From positions 83,231,400-83,295,399 of the forward strand of contig OV050030.1 in the NCBI GenBank assembly GCA_920105625.2: a stretch of DNA of 64,000 nucleotides, read 5' to 3'. The notes below the pieces were generated by a model, which worked only from the letters and a program-made list of their open reading frames with translations, was not told the origin of the DNA and did no database searches. This document shows positions 34,830-47,654 of this stretch, one piece after another. The stretch's first letter is position 1, and each line of letters begins with the position of its first letter. Source of the stretch: Clusia tigrina (Eukaryota > Arthropoda > Insecta > Diptera > Clusiidae). The translations under genes and the position numbers were made by a program.

Positions 34830-36029
34830 TTAATCTTGTTCGTCCCGAACAAGGATAGTACTGCAACCTTTATAACGAGATAGCCTCTCCAAATGGACGA
34901 CTTTCATTTTGCTCCTGACATTTCTCGCCAACTGGATGCGTTATACAACATCGTTGAGCCGCTTTATCACCTTATAAGGCCATTCCCAGTGTGTTTGCAG
35001 TTTTGGCGATAATCCCTCTCTCCTTTGCGGATTATGAAGCATAACTAGCTGCCCTTCCTGAAATCCCTTAGAGTTTACTCGTACATCATATATGGCTTTC
35101 CTTTTATCACTCATCAGTTGTGTACGATTTCTGATGTTTCCATGAATTTCATTCAACTGTTCTCGATTTTTAGGTATACAATTGCTGCATGGAAGTACTG
35201 TAGATGACTCTTTAGTCCATTCTTTCGCCAGAATGTCGGGTACCTTTTTATTAGCTCGTATCCTGCTTTTCGTGTCTCGCGGTTGCCTCTTACAGTTTAC
35301 AATTGCTGAGATTCTCTGGCACCTTACCTTCTTTTTCGCTATGGTTTCAGCGGTATTTGAAATATTCATTACTTTTTCTGGTACGATTCGGCTCTTATGC
35401 TTCCCAACATCTCCGCCCATTTTGGCCCGTATAACTGCCTCTGACTTGAGTGGGATTTTTGTCCGCCGCGATACAATGGCTTGTTTAACACCTCCATACT
35501 TATCCTCACCAAAGAATAACGGTATTTCGGTGTTCGCATATTTCAGCACTCGGCTTTTGAAATCTAGCGTGAATCCATTCCGTATCATAAAATCAACACC
35601 TAAGATTACTTCATCCACAATATCCGCAACTATAAACTCGTGCGTCACTGTTGTGGTACCGATAGTGATTTTCCGTGTAACTTTTCCCAGTACCGGTGTA
35701 TCATCTCCAGTTGCCGTACGCAAACTTATTCCCTGAAGCGGCTCGATTCACCGAACGAGATCCCTTCTAATTATGGAATGTGATGCCCCCGTATCCAAAG
35801 TTACCACAATTTTGCTTCCGCTTATTACACTGTTGACAGTTAGGCTGTAATTTTTCCGCGCCATCTGAGAAACGAAGATTCTTGGGCCATCAGTTGTGGG
35901 AGTCCGTTCATTTCCCGGCTTGACAATCTTTTCCGATTCCCTAATTCGGACTTTGTCTTGCTTTGGCAATCTTACCGGAGCTTGTGTTGCATAACGTGTC
36001 CATCTCAACTGACAATTACGAGCCAAGTG
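34830..36029 (-). pseudogene. U13 pol remnant, only shared stops
   Basis: Protease 35748-36026 and open frame 34941-35723. The KNYSL variant near the protease active site is shared with U12 and U14. Confidence 0.86.
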
Positions 36030-37217
36030 TCAGACATCACCGCAGGTAAAGCATTTGCCCGTGAAACTTTTTCCGTTCTGGACTCTTATCTGACGGGCTG
36101 TGCATTCTGACCGACACACCAATGCTGCTGTCTCTGATAACAAAGCGCTAGCTACTGTCTCCATATATGTAGCTTTCGGATTAGTTATAGCAGAACGCTT
36201 TATCTCCTCATAGCGAATGCCATATACGAAGGTGTCCATCATACACCTCTCAGTGATCTCTCCTGGGTAGGCAAGATGAGCCAAACGCTCCACTTCCGCC
36301 GCAAACTGTTGTAGAGACTCACCACTCTTCTGTACACGTGTTCGTAGCAATACTTGGTACATCTGCTTGCGATGTTCACTGCCATACTTACGCTGAACGG
36401 AATTCATCAAGCTTTCATAGCAGTCTCGCTCACTTTCTGAGATAGTTTGCAGCTCATCAGCGGCAGCACCTTTCAACGAAACGGTTAATGCAGCCACTTT
36501 TTCGCGAGCACTCCAACCATTTGTGCTAGCGGTAGTCTCAAACTGCATTCTGAAGACGCTAAATGTCGTAGTTCCATCATAGGTAGGAGGCTTCAGTTTT
36601 ATAGAGGATAAAGCTGGCACAGGCTATGCTCCTTCCTGTAGTAGGTGAATTCTTTGCTCTATTTGTTGCTTGAAATCGTTCTGCTTTTGCTCGTTCGCAA
36701 TGAATTTTTGTTCTACAGATTTTTTGAACGATTCTTGCCGTGTCTCAATTTCACAAACCTTCCTGTCTACCATCTCGGACATTTCTTTTATCTGCTGTGA
36801 GTTCTGTTCCGCTAGTTGAGCAAGTCGTCTTTCACTCTGCTGTAACTGTTCCTTGACTTCCTCTTTGATAGCTTGAGCATTTTGTTGTAACTGTCCCTTG
36901 ACAGCTTGAGCATTTTTTTCATCTCGCTGCTGCATCTTTTCATCTCGCTGCTGCATATCCTGTTTGAAGGATTGTATTACCCCGATGAGTGCGCTCATGT
37001 CAAAGTCACCCGTGTTAGTTTCTGGGGGTGTTTCTTCTTGGCGAGATGTCGTAGGCCCTTCACACTGGAATTCATGCTCATCGACGTCTATACCCTGCTC
37101 CTCTAAAGCGCTTCTTAATCGCACCTGCAGCTCCGCTTTAAGCCCTTGTATTTGCAAATATAAGCGCTCAAGCACCTTCTTGAGCTGCTCCAATCTCAGT
37201 TTTTCAAATTTAACCAT
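36030..37217 (-). pseudogene. gag: U13 gag, one nonsense codon
   Basis: The ATG at 37215-37217 opens a 197-codon frame ended by the TAG at 36624-36626 (shared with U12). The capsid part 36030-36620 is open. Confidence 0.88.
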
Positions 37218-37256
37218 TGCTTATTACAGATACACAATCCCATTTCTGACACCAAT

Positions 37257-37810
37257 TGTTACGAAATTGCCCTCCTGAGAATTTACTCTAACTCTCTGTA
37301 CTCGGATTCGTACCACTGGATCTTGTAGTAATTAAACAATCTCTGGTTAAATTAAAATAACTAACTTTATTTAATTATTGCAATTTACAAACTTAATATT
37401 AGGCTGAAAGTTTACTTTGTTACAATTTGCACTTTATTTCACAATTCATGAATCACTTTATTTAATAAGTAATTTCATCACTTTACAAAATCACAATTTC
37501 AAATACAACTGCTACGATCTCTGTTCGAATGTCTTCGACTTTGCACAGTCTTGTGCTTTTATAGTTTCGAATGGTTGAGGTAGAAACTTCTAGAATATAC
37601 TAGAAGTTTCTGGATGTTTCTAGAACTTGATATACACCTCAAAGGAAGCTTTCATTATTTTACACCACCGACAGGGTGTTCTTAAGTAAACTTTTATACG
37701 AATATTTCGTGTCTTGACATACACACACAGGGTGGTGCACTCATTCTCGAACTCCAGATGGGATTCTAAAAGTATGCATTCCCGTTTCTCTGATATGCAA
37801 TCACGTTTCA
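37257..37810 (-). repeat. U13 LTR (554 bp), last type A
   Basis: Type A by length. The TTGATATAC form near 37,627 is shared with type B and U12. The heat-shock cluster is at 37583-37625 and the TATA box at 37556-37564. One change lies in the neighbouring PBS (catttctgac). Confidence 0.88.
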
Positions 37811-37821
37811 CTGCCCTCCGC

Positions 37822-39017
37822 TTAATCTTGTTCATCCCGAACAACGATAGTACTGCAACCTTTATACCGAGATAGCCTCTCCAAATGAACGACTTTCATT
37901 TTGCTCCTGACATTTCTCGCCAACTGAATGCGTTATACTACATCGTTGAGCCGCTTTATCACCTTATAAGGCCCTTCCCAGTGTGTTTGCAGGTTTGGCG
38001 ATAATCCCTTTCTCCTTTGCGGATTATGAAGCATAACTAGCTGCCCTTCCTGAAATCCCTTAGAGTTTACTCGTACATCATATATGGCTTTCCTTTTATC
38101 ACTAGTTGTGTACGATTTCTGCTGTTTCCATGAATTTTATTCAACTGTTCTCGATTTTTAGGTATACAATTGCTGCATGGAAGTACTGTAGATGACTCTT
38201 TAGTCCATTCTTTCGCCAGAATGTCGGGTACCTTTTTATTAGCTCGTATCTTGCTTTTCGTGTCTCGCGGTTGCCTCTCACAGTTTACAATTGCTGAGAT
38301 TCTCTGGCACCTTACCTTCTTTTTCGCTATGGTTTCAGCGGTGTTTGAAATATTCATTACTTTTTCTGGTACGATTCGGCTCTTATGCTTCCCAACATCT
38401 CCGCCCATTTTGGCCCGTATAACTGCCTCTGACTTGAGTGGGATTTTTGTCCGCCGCGATACAATGGCTTGTTTAACACCTCCATACTTATCCTCACCAA
38501 AGAATTACGGTATTTCGGTGTTCGCATATTTCAGCACTCGGCTTTTGAAATCTAGCGTGAATCCATTCCGAATCATAAAATCAACACCGAAGATTACTTC
38601 ATCCACAATATCCGCAACTATAAACTCGTGCGTCACTGTTGTGGTACCGATAGTGATTTTCCGTGTAACTTTTCCCAGTACCGGTGCATCATCTCCAGTT
38701 GCCGTACGCAAACTTATTCCCTGAAGCGGCTCGATTCACCGAACGAGATCCCTTCTAATTATGGAATGTGATGCCCCCGTATCCAAAGTTACCACAATTT
38801 TGCTTCCGCTTATTACACTGTTGACAGTTAGGCTGTAATTTTTCCGCGCCATCTGAGAAACGAAGATTCTTGGGCCATCAGTTGTGGGAGTCCGTTCATT
38901 TCCCGGCTTGACAATCTTTTCCGATTCCCTAATTCGGACTTTGTCTTGCTTTGGCAATCTTACCGGAGCTTGTGTTGCATAACGTGTCCATCTCAACTGA
39001 CAATTACGAGCCAAGTG
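37822..39017 (-). pseudogene. U14 pol remnant, frameshift and nonsense
   Basis: A 4 bp deletion near 38,104 shifts the integrase tail, and a TAA at 38505-38507 cuts the protease C-terminal part. The integrase-end stop is at 37933. Confidence 0.86.
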
Positions 39018-40199
39018 TCAGACATCACCGCAGGTAAAGCATTTGCCCGTGAAACTTTTTCCGTTCTGGACTCTTATCTGACGGGCTGTGCATTCTGGCC
39101 GACACACCAATGCTGCTGTCTCTGATAACAAAGCGCTAGCTACTGTCTCCATATATGTAGCTTTCGGATTAGTTATAGCAGAACGCTTTATCTCCTCATA
39201 GCGAATGCCATATACGAAGGTGTCCATCATACACCTCTCAGTGATCTCTCCTGGGTAGGCAAGATGAGCCAACCGCTCCACTTCCGCCGCAAACTGTTGT
39301 AGAGACTCACCACTCTTCTGTACACGTGTTCGTAGCTCTACTTGGTACATCTGCTTGCGGTGTTCACTGCCATACTTGCGCTGAACGGAATTCATCAAGC
39401 TTTCATAGCAGTCTCGCTCACTTTCTGAGATAGTTTGCAGCTCATCAGCGGCAGCACCTTTCAACGAAACGGTTAATGCAGCCACTTTTTCGCGAGCACT
39501 CCAAGCATTTGTGCTAGCGGTAGTCTCAAACTGCATTCTGAAGACGCTAAATGTCGTAGTTCCATCATAGGTGGGAGGCTTCAGTTTTATAGAGGATAAA
39601 GCTGGCACAGGCAATGCTCCTTCCTGTAGTAGGTGAATTCTTTGCTCTATTTGTTGCTTGAAATCGTTCTGCTTTTGCTCGTTCGCAATGAATTTTTGTT
39701 CTACAGATTTTTTGAACGATTCTTGCCGTGTCTCAATTTCACAAACCTTCCTGTCTACCATCTCGGACATTTCTTTTATCTGCTGTGAGTTCTGTTCCGC
39801 TAGTTGAGCAAGTCGTCTTTCACTCTGCTGTAACTGTTCCTTGACTTCCTCTTTGATAGCTTGAGCATTTTGTTGTAACTGTCCCTTGACAGCTTGAGCA
39901 TTTTTTTCATCTCGCTGCTGCATCTTTTCATCTCGCTGCTGCATATCCTGTTTGAAGGATTGTATTACCCCGATGAGTGCGCTCATGTCAAAGTTACCCG
40001 TGTTAGTTTCTGGGGGTGTTTCTTCTTGGCGAGATGTCGTAGGCCCTTCACACTGGAATTCATGCTCATCGACGTCTATACCCTGCTCCTCTAAAGCGCT
40101 TCTTAATCGCACCTGCAGCTCCGCTTTCAGCCCTTGTGTTTGCAAATTTAAGCGCTCAAGCTCCTTCTTGAGCTGCTCCAATCTCAGTTTTTCAAATTT
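39018..40199 (-). pseudogene. gag: U14 gag, A/B chimera without ATG
   Basis: The body is type A with the two knuckle Cys present. The N-terminus (LNLQTQG) and the leader are type B. An 11 bp loss in the leader, compared with type A, removes the usual ATG. The frame is open from the PBS but only through non-ATG codons, and the first in-frame ATG is after the SAP-like segment. Confidence 0.84.
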
Positions 40200-40233
40200 A
40201 TTACAGGTACACAATCCCACTTCTGACACCAAT

Positions 40234-40816
40234 TGTTACGAAATTGCCCTCCTGAGAATTTACTCTAACTCTCTGTACTCGGATTCGTACCACTGGATCC
40301 TGTAGTAATTAAACAATCTCTGGTTAAATTAAAATAACTAACTTTATTTAATTATTGCAATTTACAAACTGAATATTAGGCTGAAAGTTTACTTTGTTAC
40401 AATTGCACTTTATTTCACAATTCATGAATCACTTTATTTAATAAATAATTTCATAACGTTACAAAATCACAATTTTAAATACTGCTGCTTCGATTTAAAT
40501 GCACGATGTACACACTGTTACGATCTCTGTTCGAATGTTTTCGACTTTGCACAGTCTTGTGCTTTTATAGTTTCGAATGGTTGAGATAGAAACTTCTAGA
40601 ATATACTAGAAGTTTCTGGATGTTTCTAGAACTTGATATACACCTCAAAGGAAGCTTTCATTATTTTACACCACCGACAGGGTGTTCTTAAGTAATCTTT
40701 TATACGAATATTTCGTGTCTTGACTTACACACACAGGGTAGTGCACTCATTCTCGAACTCCAGATGGGATCCTAAAATTATGCAATCCCGTTTCACTGAT
40801 ATGCAATCACGTTTCA
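40234..40816 (-). repeat. U14 LTR (583 bp, first type B)
   Basis: It differs from type A by about 30 extra bases near 40,485-40,520 (gatttaaatgcacgatgtac and flanks), downstream of the predicted start. The heat-shock cluster is at 40589-40631 and the TATA box at 40562-40570. Confidence 0.88.
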
Positions 40817-40827
40817 CTGCCTTCCGT

Positions 40828-41907
40828 TTAATCTTGTTCGTCCCGAACAAGGATAGTACTGCAACCTTTATAAGGAGATAGCCTCTCCAAATGAACGACT
40901 TTCATTTGGTCCTGACATTTCTCGCCAACTGGATGCGTTATACTACATCGTTGAGCCGCTTTATCACCTTATAAGTCCTTTCCCAGTGTGTTTGCAGTTT
41001 TGGCGATAATCCCTTTCTCCTTTGCGGATTATGAAGCATAACTAGCTGCCCTTCCTGAAATCCCTTAGAGTTTACTCGTACATCATATATGGCTTTCCTT
41101 TTATCACTCATCAGTTGTGTACGATTTCTGCTGTTTCCATGAATTTCATTCAACTGTTCTCGATTTTTAGATATACAATTGCTGCATGGAAGTACTGTAG
41201 ATGACTCTTTAGTCCATTCTTTCGCCAGAATGTCGGGTACCTTTTTATTAGCTCGTATCTTGCTTTTCGTGTCTCGCGGTTGCCTCTCACAGTTTACAAT
41301 TGCTGAGATTCTCTGGCACCTTACCTTCTTTTGCGCTATGGTTTCAGCGGTATTTGAAATATTCATTACTTTTTCTGGTGCGATTCGGCTCTTATGATTC
41401 CCAACATCTCCCCCCATTTTGGCCCGTATAACTGCCTCTGACTTGAGTGGGATTTTTGTCCGCCGCGATACAATGGCTTGTTTAACACCTCCATACTTAT
41501 CCTCACCAAAGAATAACGGTATTTCGGTGTTCGCATATTTCAGTACACGGCTTTTGAAATCTAGCGTGACTCCATTCCAAATCATAAAATCCACACCTAA
41601 GATTACTTCATCCACAATATCCGCAACTATAAACGAGATCCCTTCTAATTATGGAATGTGATGCCCCCGTATCCAAAGTTACCGCAATTTTGCTTCCGCT
41701 TATTACACTGTTGACAGTTAGGCTGTTATTTTTCCGCGCCATCTGAGAAACGAAGATTCTTGGGCCATCAGTTGTGGGAGTCCGTTCATTTCCCGGCTTG
41801 ACAATCTTTTCCGATTCCTTAATTCGGACTTTGTCTTGCTTTGGCAATCTTACCGGAGCTTGTGTTGCATAACGCTTCCATCTCAACTGGAAATTACGAG
41901 CCATGTG
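40828..41907 (-). pseudogene. U15 pol remnant with 119 bp protease deletion
   Basis: A deletion at 41632-41634, with aac at both original edges, removes the segment just after DTGA, including the second shared TGA, and shifts the frame. The protease part 41608-41904 and the integrase part 40938-41615 therefore overlap in different frames. U16 to U20 carry the same deletion. Confidence 0.88.
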
Positions 41908-43081
41908 TCAGACATCACCGCCGGTGAAACTTTGTCCGTTCTCGACTCTTATCTGACGGGCTGTGCATTCTGACCGACACACCAATGCTGCTGTCTCTGA
42001 TAACAAAGCGCTAGCTACTGTCTCCATATATGTAGCTTTCGGATTAATTATAGCAGAACGTTTTATCTCCTCATCGCGAATGCCATATACGAAGGTATCC
42101 ATCATACACCTCTCAGTGATTTCTTCTGGGTAGGCAAGAAAAGCCAACCGCTCCACTTCCACCGCAAACTGTTGTAGAGACTCACCACTCTTCTCTACAC
42201 GTGTTCGTAGCTCTACTTGGTACATCTGCTTGCGATGTTCAATACCATACTCGCGCTGAATGGCATTCATCAAGCTTTCATAGCAGTCTCGCTCACTTTC
42301 TGAGATAGTTTGCAGCTCATCAGCTCATCAGCGGCAGCACCTTTCAACGAAACGGTTAATGCAGCCACTTTTTTGCGAGCACTCCAACCATTTGTGCTAG
42401 CGGTAGTCTCAAACTGCATTCTGAAGACGTTAAATGTCGTGGTTCCATCATAGGTAGGAGGCTTCAGTTTTATTGAGGATAAAGCTGGCACAGGCACTGC
42501 ACCTTCCTGTAGTAGGTGAATTCTTTGCTCTATTTGTTGCTTGAAATCGTTCTGCTTTTGCTCGTTCGCAATGAATTTTTGTTCTACAGATTTTTCGAAC
42601 GATTCTTGCCATGTCACAATTTCACAAACCTTCCTGTCTACCATCTCGGACATTTCTTTCATCTGCTGTGAGTTCTGTTCCGCTAGTTGAGCAAGTCGCC
42701 TTTCACTCTGCTGTAACTGTTCTTTGACTTCCTCTTTGATAGCTTGAGCATTTTGTTGTAACTGTCCCTTGACAGCTTGAGCATTTTTTCATCTCGCTGC
42801 TGCATCTTTTCATCTCGCTGCTGCATATCCTGTTTGAAGGATTGTATTACCCCGATGAGTGCGCTCATGTCAAAGTTACCCGTGTTAGTTTCTGGGGGTG
42901 TTTCTTCTTGGCGAGATGTCGTAGGCCCTTTACATTGGAATTCATGCTCATCGACGTCTATACCCTGCTCCTCTAAAGCGCTTCTTAATCGCACATGCAG
43001 CTCCGCTTTAAGCCCTTGTGTTTGCAAATTTAAGCGCTCAAGCTCCTTCTTGAGCTGCTCCAATCTCAGTTTTTCAAATTT
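41908..43081 (-). pseudogene. gag: U15 gag, several frameshifts
   Basis: An 8 bp duplication (tcatcagc near 42,320) and one lost T near 42,787 shift the frame. It has no ATG in the leader. A 15 bp deletion at the C-terminus removes the first knuckle Cys pair. Confidence 0.88.
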
Positions 43082-43115
43082 ATTACAGGTACACAATCCC
43101 ACTTCTGACACCAAT

Positions 43116-43698
43116 TGTTACGAAATTGCCCTCCTGAGAATTTACTCTAACTCTCTGTACTCGGATTCGTACCACTGGATCCTGTAGTAATTAAACAATC
43201 TCTGGTTAAATTAAAATAACTAACTTTATTTAATTATTGCTATTTACAAACTGAATATTAGGCTGAAAGTTTACTTGGTTACAATTGCACTTTATTTCAC
43301 AATTCATGAATCACTTTATTTAATAAATAATTTCATAACTTTACAAAATCACAATTTTAAATACTGCTGCTTCGATTTAAATGCACGATGTACACACTGT
43401 TACGATCTCTGTTCGAATGTTTTCGACTTTGCACAGTCTTGTGCTTTTATAGTTTCGAATGGTTGAGATAGAAACTTCTAGAATATACTAGAAGTTTCTG
43501 TATGTTTCTAGAACTTGATATACACCTCAAAGGAAGCTTTCATTATTTTACACCACCGACAGGGTGTTCTTAAGTAATCTTTTATACGAATATTTCGTGT
43601 CTTGACTTACACACACAGGGTAGTGCACTCATTCTCGAACTCCAGATGGGATCCTAAAATTATGCAATCCCGTTTCACTGATATGCAATCACGTTTCA
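43116..43698 (-). repeat. U15 LTR (583 bp)
   Basis: Type B. The heat-shock cluster at 43471-43513 has a spacer change (tctgtatg), and the TATA box is at 43444-43452. Confidence 0.88.
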
Positions 43699-43709
43699 CT
43701 GCCTTCCGC

Positions 43710-44789
43710 TTAATCTTGTTCGTCCCGAACAAGGATAGTACTGCAACCTTTATAAGGAGATAGCCTCTCCAAATGAACGACTTTCATTTGGTCCTGACAT
43801 TTCTCGCCAACTGGATGCGTTATACTACATCGTTGAGCCGCTTTATCACCTTATAAGTCCCTTCCCAGTGTGTTTGCAGTTTTGGCGATAATCCCTTTCT
43901 CCTTTGCGGATTATGAAGCATAACTAGCTGCCCTTCCTGAAATCCCTTAGAGTTTACTCGTACATCATATATGGCTTTCCTTTTATCACTCATCAGTTGT
44001 GTACGATTTCTGCTGTTTCCATGAATTTCATTCAACTGTTCTCGATTTTTAGATATACAATTGCTGCATGGAAGTACTGTAGATGACTCCTTAGTCCATT
44101 CTTTCGCCAGAATGTCGGGTACCTTTTTATTAGCTCGTATCTTGCTTTTCGTGTATCGCGGTTGCCTCTCACAGTTTACAATTGCTGAGATTCTCTGGCA
44201 CCTTACCTTCTTTTGCGCTATGGTTTCAGCGGTATTTGAAATATTCATTACTTTTTCTGGTGCGATTCGGCTTTTATGATTCCCAACATCTCCCCCCATT
44301 TTGGCCCGTATAACTGCCTCTGACTTGAGTGGGATTTTTGTCCGCCGCGATACAATGGCTTGTTTAACACCTCCATACTTATCCTCACCAAAGAATAACG
44401 GTATTTCGGTGTTCGCATATTTCAGTACACGGCTTTTGAAATCTAGCGTGATTCCATTCCAAATCATAAAATCCACACCTAAGATTACTTCATCCACAAT
44501 ATCCGCAACTATAAACGAGATCCCTTCTAATTATGGAATGTGATGCCCCCGTATCCAAAGTTACCGCAATTTTGCTTCCGCTTATTACACTGTTGACAGT
44601 TAGGCTGTTATTTTTCCGCGCCATCTGAGAAACGAAGATTCTTGGGCCATCAGTTGTGGGAGTCCGTTCATTTCCCGGCTTGACAATCTTTTCCGATTCC
44701 TTAATTCGGACTTTGTCTTGCTTTGGCAATCTTACCGGAGCTTGTGTTGCATAACGCTTCCATCTCAACTGGAAATTACGAGCCATGTG
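43710..44789 (-). pseudogene. U16 pol remnant, near copy of U15
   Basis: It has the 119 bp deletion and the same broken protease. The integrase part is 43820-44497; its GPY/F region reads WEGTYK where U15 has WERTYK. Confidence 0.88.
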
Positions 44790-45949
44790 TCAGACATCAC
44801 CGCCGGTGAAACTTTGTCCGTTCTCGACTCTTATCTGACGGGCTGTGCATTCTGACCGACACACCAATGCTGCTGTCTCTGATAACAAAGCGCTAGCTAC
44901 TGTCTCCATATATGTAGCTTTCGGATTAATTATAGCAGAACGTTTTATCTCCTCATCGCGAATGCCATATACGAAGGTATCCATCATACACCTCTCAGTG
45001 ATTTCTTCTGGGTAGGCAAGAAAAGCCAACCGCTCCACTTAAACCGCAAACTGTTGTAGAGACTCACCACTCTTCTCTACACGTGTTCGTAGCTCTACTT
45101 GGTACATCTGCTTGCGATGTTCAATACCATACTCGCGCTGAACGGCATTCATCAAGCTTTCATAGCAGTCTCGCTCACTTTCTGAGATAGTTTGCAGCTC
45201 ATCAGCGGCAGCACCTTTCAACGAAACGGTTAATGCCGCCACTTTTTCGCGAGCAGTTTGTTCTAGCGGTAGTCTCAAACTACATTCTGAAGACGGTAAA
45301 TGTCGTGGTTCCATCATAGGTAGGAGGCTTCAGTTTTATTGATGATAAAGCTAGCACAGGCACTGCAACATCCTGTAGTAGGTGAATTCTTTGCTCTATT
45401 TGTTGCTTGAAATCGTTCTGCTTTTGCTCGTTCGCAATGAATTTTTGTTCTACAGATTTTTCGAACGCTTCTTGCCGTGTCACAATTTCACAAACCTTCC
45501 TGTCTACCATCTCGGACATTTCTTTCATCTGCTGTGAGTTCTGTTCCGCTAGTTGAGCAAGTCGCCTTTCACTCTGCTGTAACTGTTCTTTGACTTCCTC
45601 TTTGACAGCTTGAGCATTTTGTTGTAGCTGTCCCTTGACAGCTTGAGCATTTTTTTCATCTCGCTGCTGCATCTTTTCATCTCGCTGCTGCATATCCTGT
45701 TTGAAGGATTGTATTACCCCGATGAGTGCGTTCATGTCAAAGTTACCCGTGTTAGTTTCTGGGGGTGTTTCTTCTTGGCGAGATGTCGTAGGCCCTTTAC
45801 ATTGGAATTCATGCTCATCGACGTCTATACCCTGCTCCTCTAAAGCGCTTCTTAATCGCACATGCAGCTCCGCTTTAGGGCCCTTGTGTTTGCAAATTTA
45901 AGCGCTCAAGCTCCTTCTTGAGCTGCTCCAATCTCAGTTTTTCAAATTT
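44790..45949 (-). pseudogene. gag: U16 gag, nonsense and frameshifts
   Basis: A TAA at 45039-45041, a deletion near 45,257 in the capsid core, and an insertion near 45,877 (tttagggccc) break it. The last is shared with U18. Confidence 0.87.
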
Positions 45950-45983
45950 ATTACAGATACACAATCCCACTTCTGACACCAAT

Positions 45984-46564
45984 TGTTACGAAATTGCCCT
46001 TCTGAGAATTTACTCTAACTCTCTGTACTCGGATTCGTACCACTGGATCCTGTAGTAATTAAACAATCTCTGGTTAAATTAAAATAACTAACTATTTAAT
46101 TATTGCAATTTACAAACTGAATATTAGGTTGAAAGTTTACTTTGTTACAATTGCACTTTATTTCACAATTCATGAATCACTTTATTTAATAAATAATTTC
46201 ATAACTTTACAAAATCACAATTTTAAATACTGCTGCTTCGATTTAAATGCACGATGTACACACTGTTACGATCTCTGTTCGAATGTCTTCGACTTTGCAC
46301 AGTCTTGTGCTTTTATAGTTTCGAATGGTTGAGGTAGAAACTTCTAGAATATACTAGAAGTTTCTGGATGTTTCTAGAACTTGATATACACCTCAAAGGA
46401 AGCTTTCATTATTTTACACCACCGACAGGGTGTTCTTAAGTAAACTTTTATACGAATATTTCGTGTCTTGACTTACACACACAGGGTGGTGCACTCATTC
46501 TCGAACTCCAGATGGGATCGTAAAAGTATGCATTCCCGTTTCACTGATATGCAATCACGTTTCA
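45984..46564 (-). repeat. U16 LTR (581 bp)
   Basis: Type B with a 2 bp loss near 46,093 that U17, U20 and U21 also have. The heat-shock cluster is at 46337-46379 and the TATA box at 46310-46318. Confidence 0.88.
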
Positions 46565-46575
46565 CTGCCCTCCGC

Positions 46576-47654
46576 TTAATCTTGTTCGTCCCGAACAAGG
46601 ATAGTACTGCAACCTTTATAAGGAGATAGCCTCTCCAAATGAACGACTTTCATTTGGTCCTGACATTTCTCGCCAACTGGATGCGTTATACTACATCGTT
46701 GAGCCGCTTTATCACCTTATAAGGCCCTTCACAGTGTGTTTGCAGTTTTGGCGATAATCCCTTTCTCCTTTGCGGATTATGAAGCATAACTAGCTGCCCT
46801 TCCTGAAATCCCTTAGAGTTTACTCGTACATCATATATGGCTTTCCTTTTATCACTCATCAGTTGTGTACGATTTCTGCTGTTTCCATGAATTTCATTCA
46901 ACTGTTCTCGATTTTTAGATATACAATTGCTGCATGGAAGTACTGTAGATGACTCTTTAGTCCATTCTTTCGCCAGAATGTCGGGTACCTTTTTATTAGC
47001 TCGTATCTTGCTTTCGTGTCTCGCGGTTGCCTCTCACAGTTTACAATTGCTGAGATTCTCTGGCACCTTACCTTCTTTTGCGCTATGGTTTCAGCGGTAT
47101 TTGAAATATTCATTACTTTTTCTGGTGCGATTCGGCTCTTATGATTCCCAACATCTCCCCCCATTTTGGCCCGTATAACTGCCTCTGACTTGAGTGGGAT
47201 TTTTGTCCGCCGCGATACAATGGCTTGTTTAACACCTCCATACTTATCCTCACCAAAGAATAACGATATTTCGGTGTTCGCATATTTCAGTACACGGCTT
47301 TTGAAATCTAGCGTGACTCCATTCCAAATCATAAAATCCACACCTAAGATTACTTCATCCACAATATCCGCAACTATAAACGAGATCCCTTCTAATTATG
47401 GAATGTGAAGCCCCCGTATCCAAAGTTACCGCATTTTTGCTTCCGCTTATTACACTGTTGACAGTTAGGCTGTTATTTTTCCGCGCCATCTGAGAAACGA
47501 AGATTCTTGGGCCATCAGTTGTGGGAGTCCGTTCATTTCCCGGCTTGACAATCTTTTCCGATTCCTTAATTCGGACTTTGTCTTGCTTTGGCAATCTTAC
47601 CGGAGCTTGTGTTGCAAAACGCTTCCATCTCAACTGGAAATTACGAGCCATGTG
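46576..47654 (-). pseudogene. U17 pol remnant
   Basis: It has the 119 bp deletion plus one lost base near 47,012 that shifts the linker. The GPY/F motif is CEGPYK. Confidence 0.87.

Noticed and set aside
40234..40816. The extra 30 bases of type B LTRs as a separate inserted element
   Set aside because: They are too short, lack flanking duplications and may equally be ancestral sequence lost in type A.
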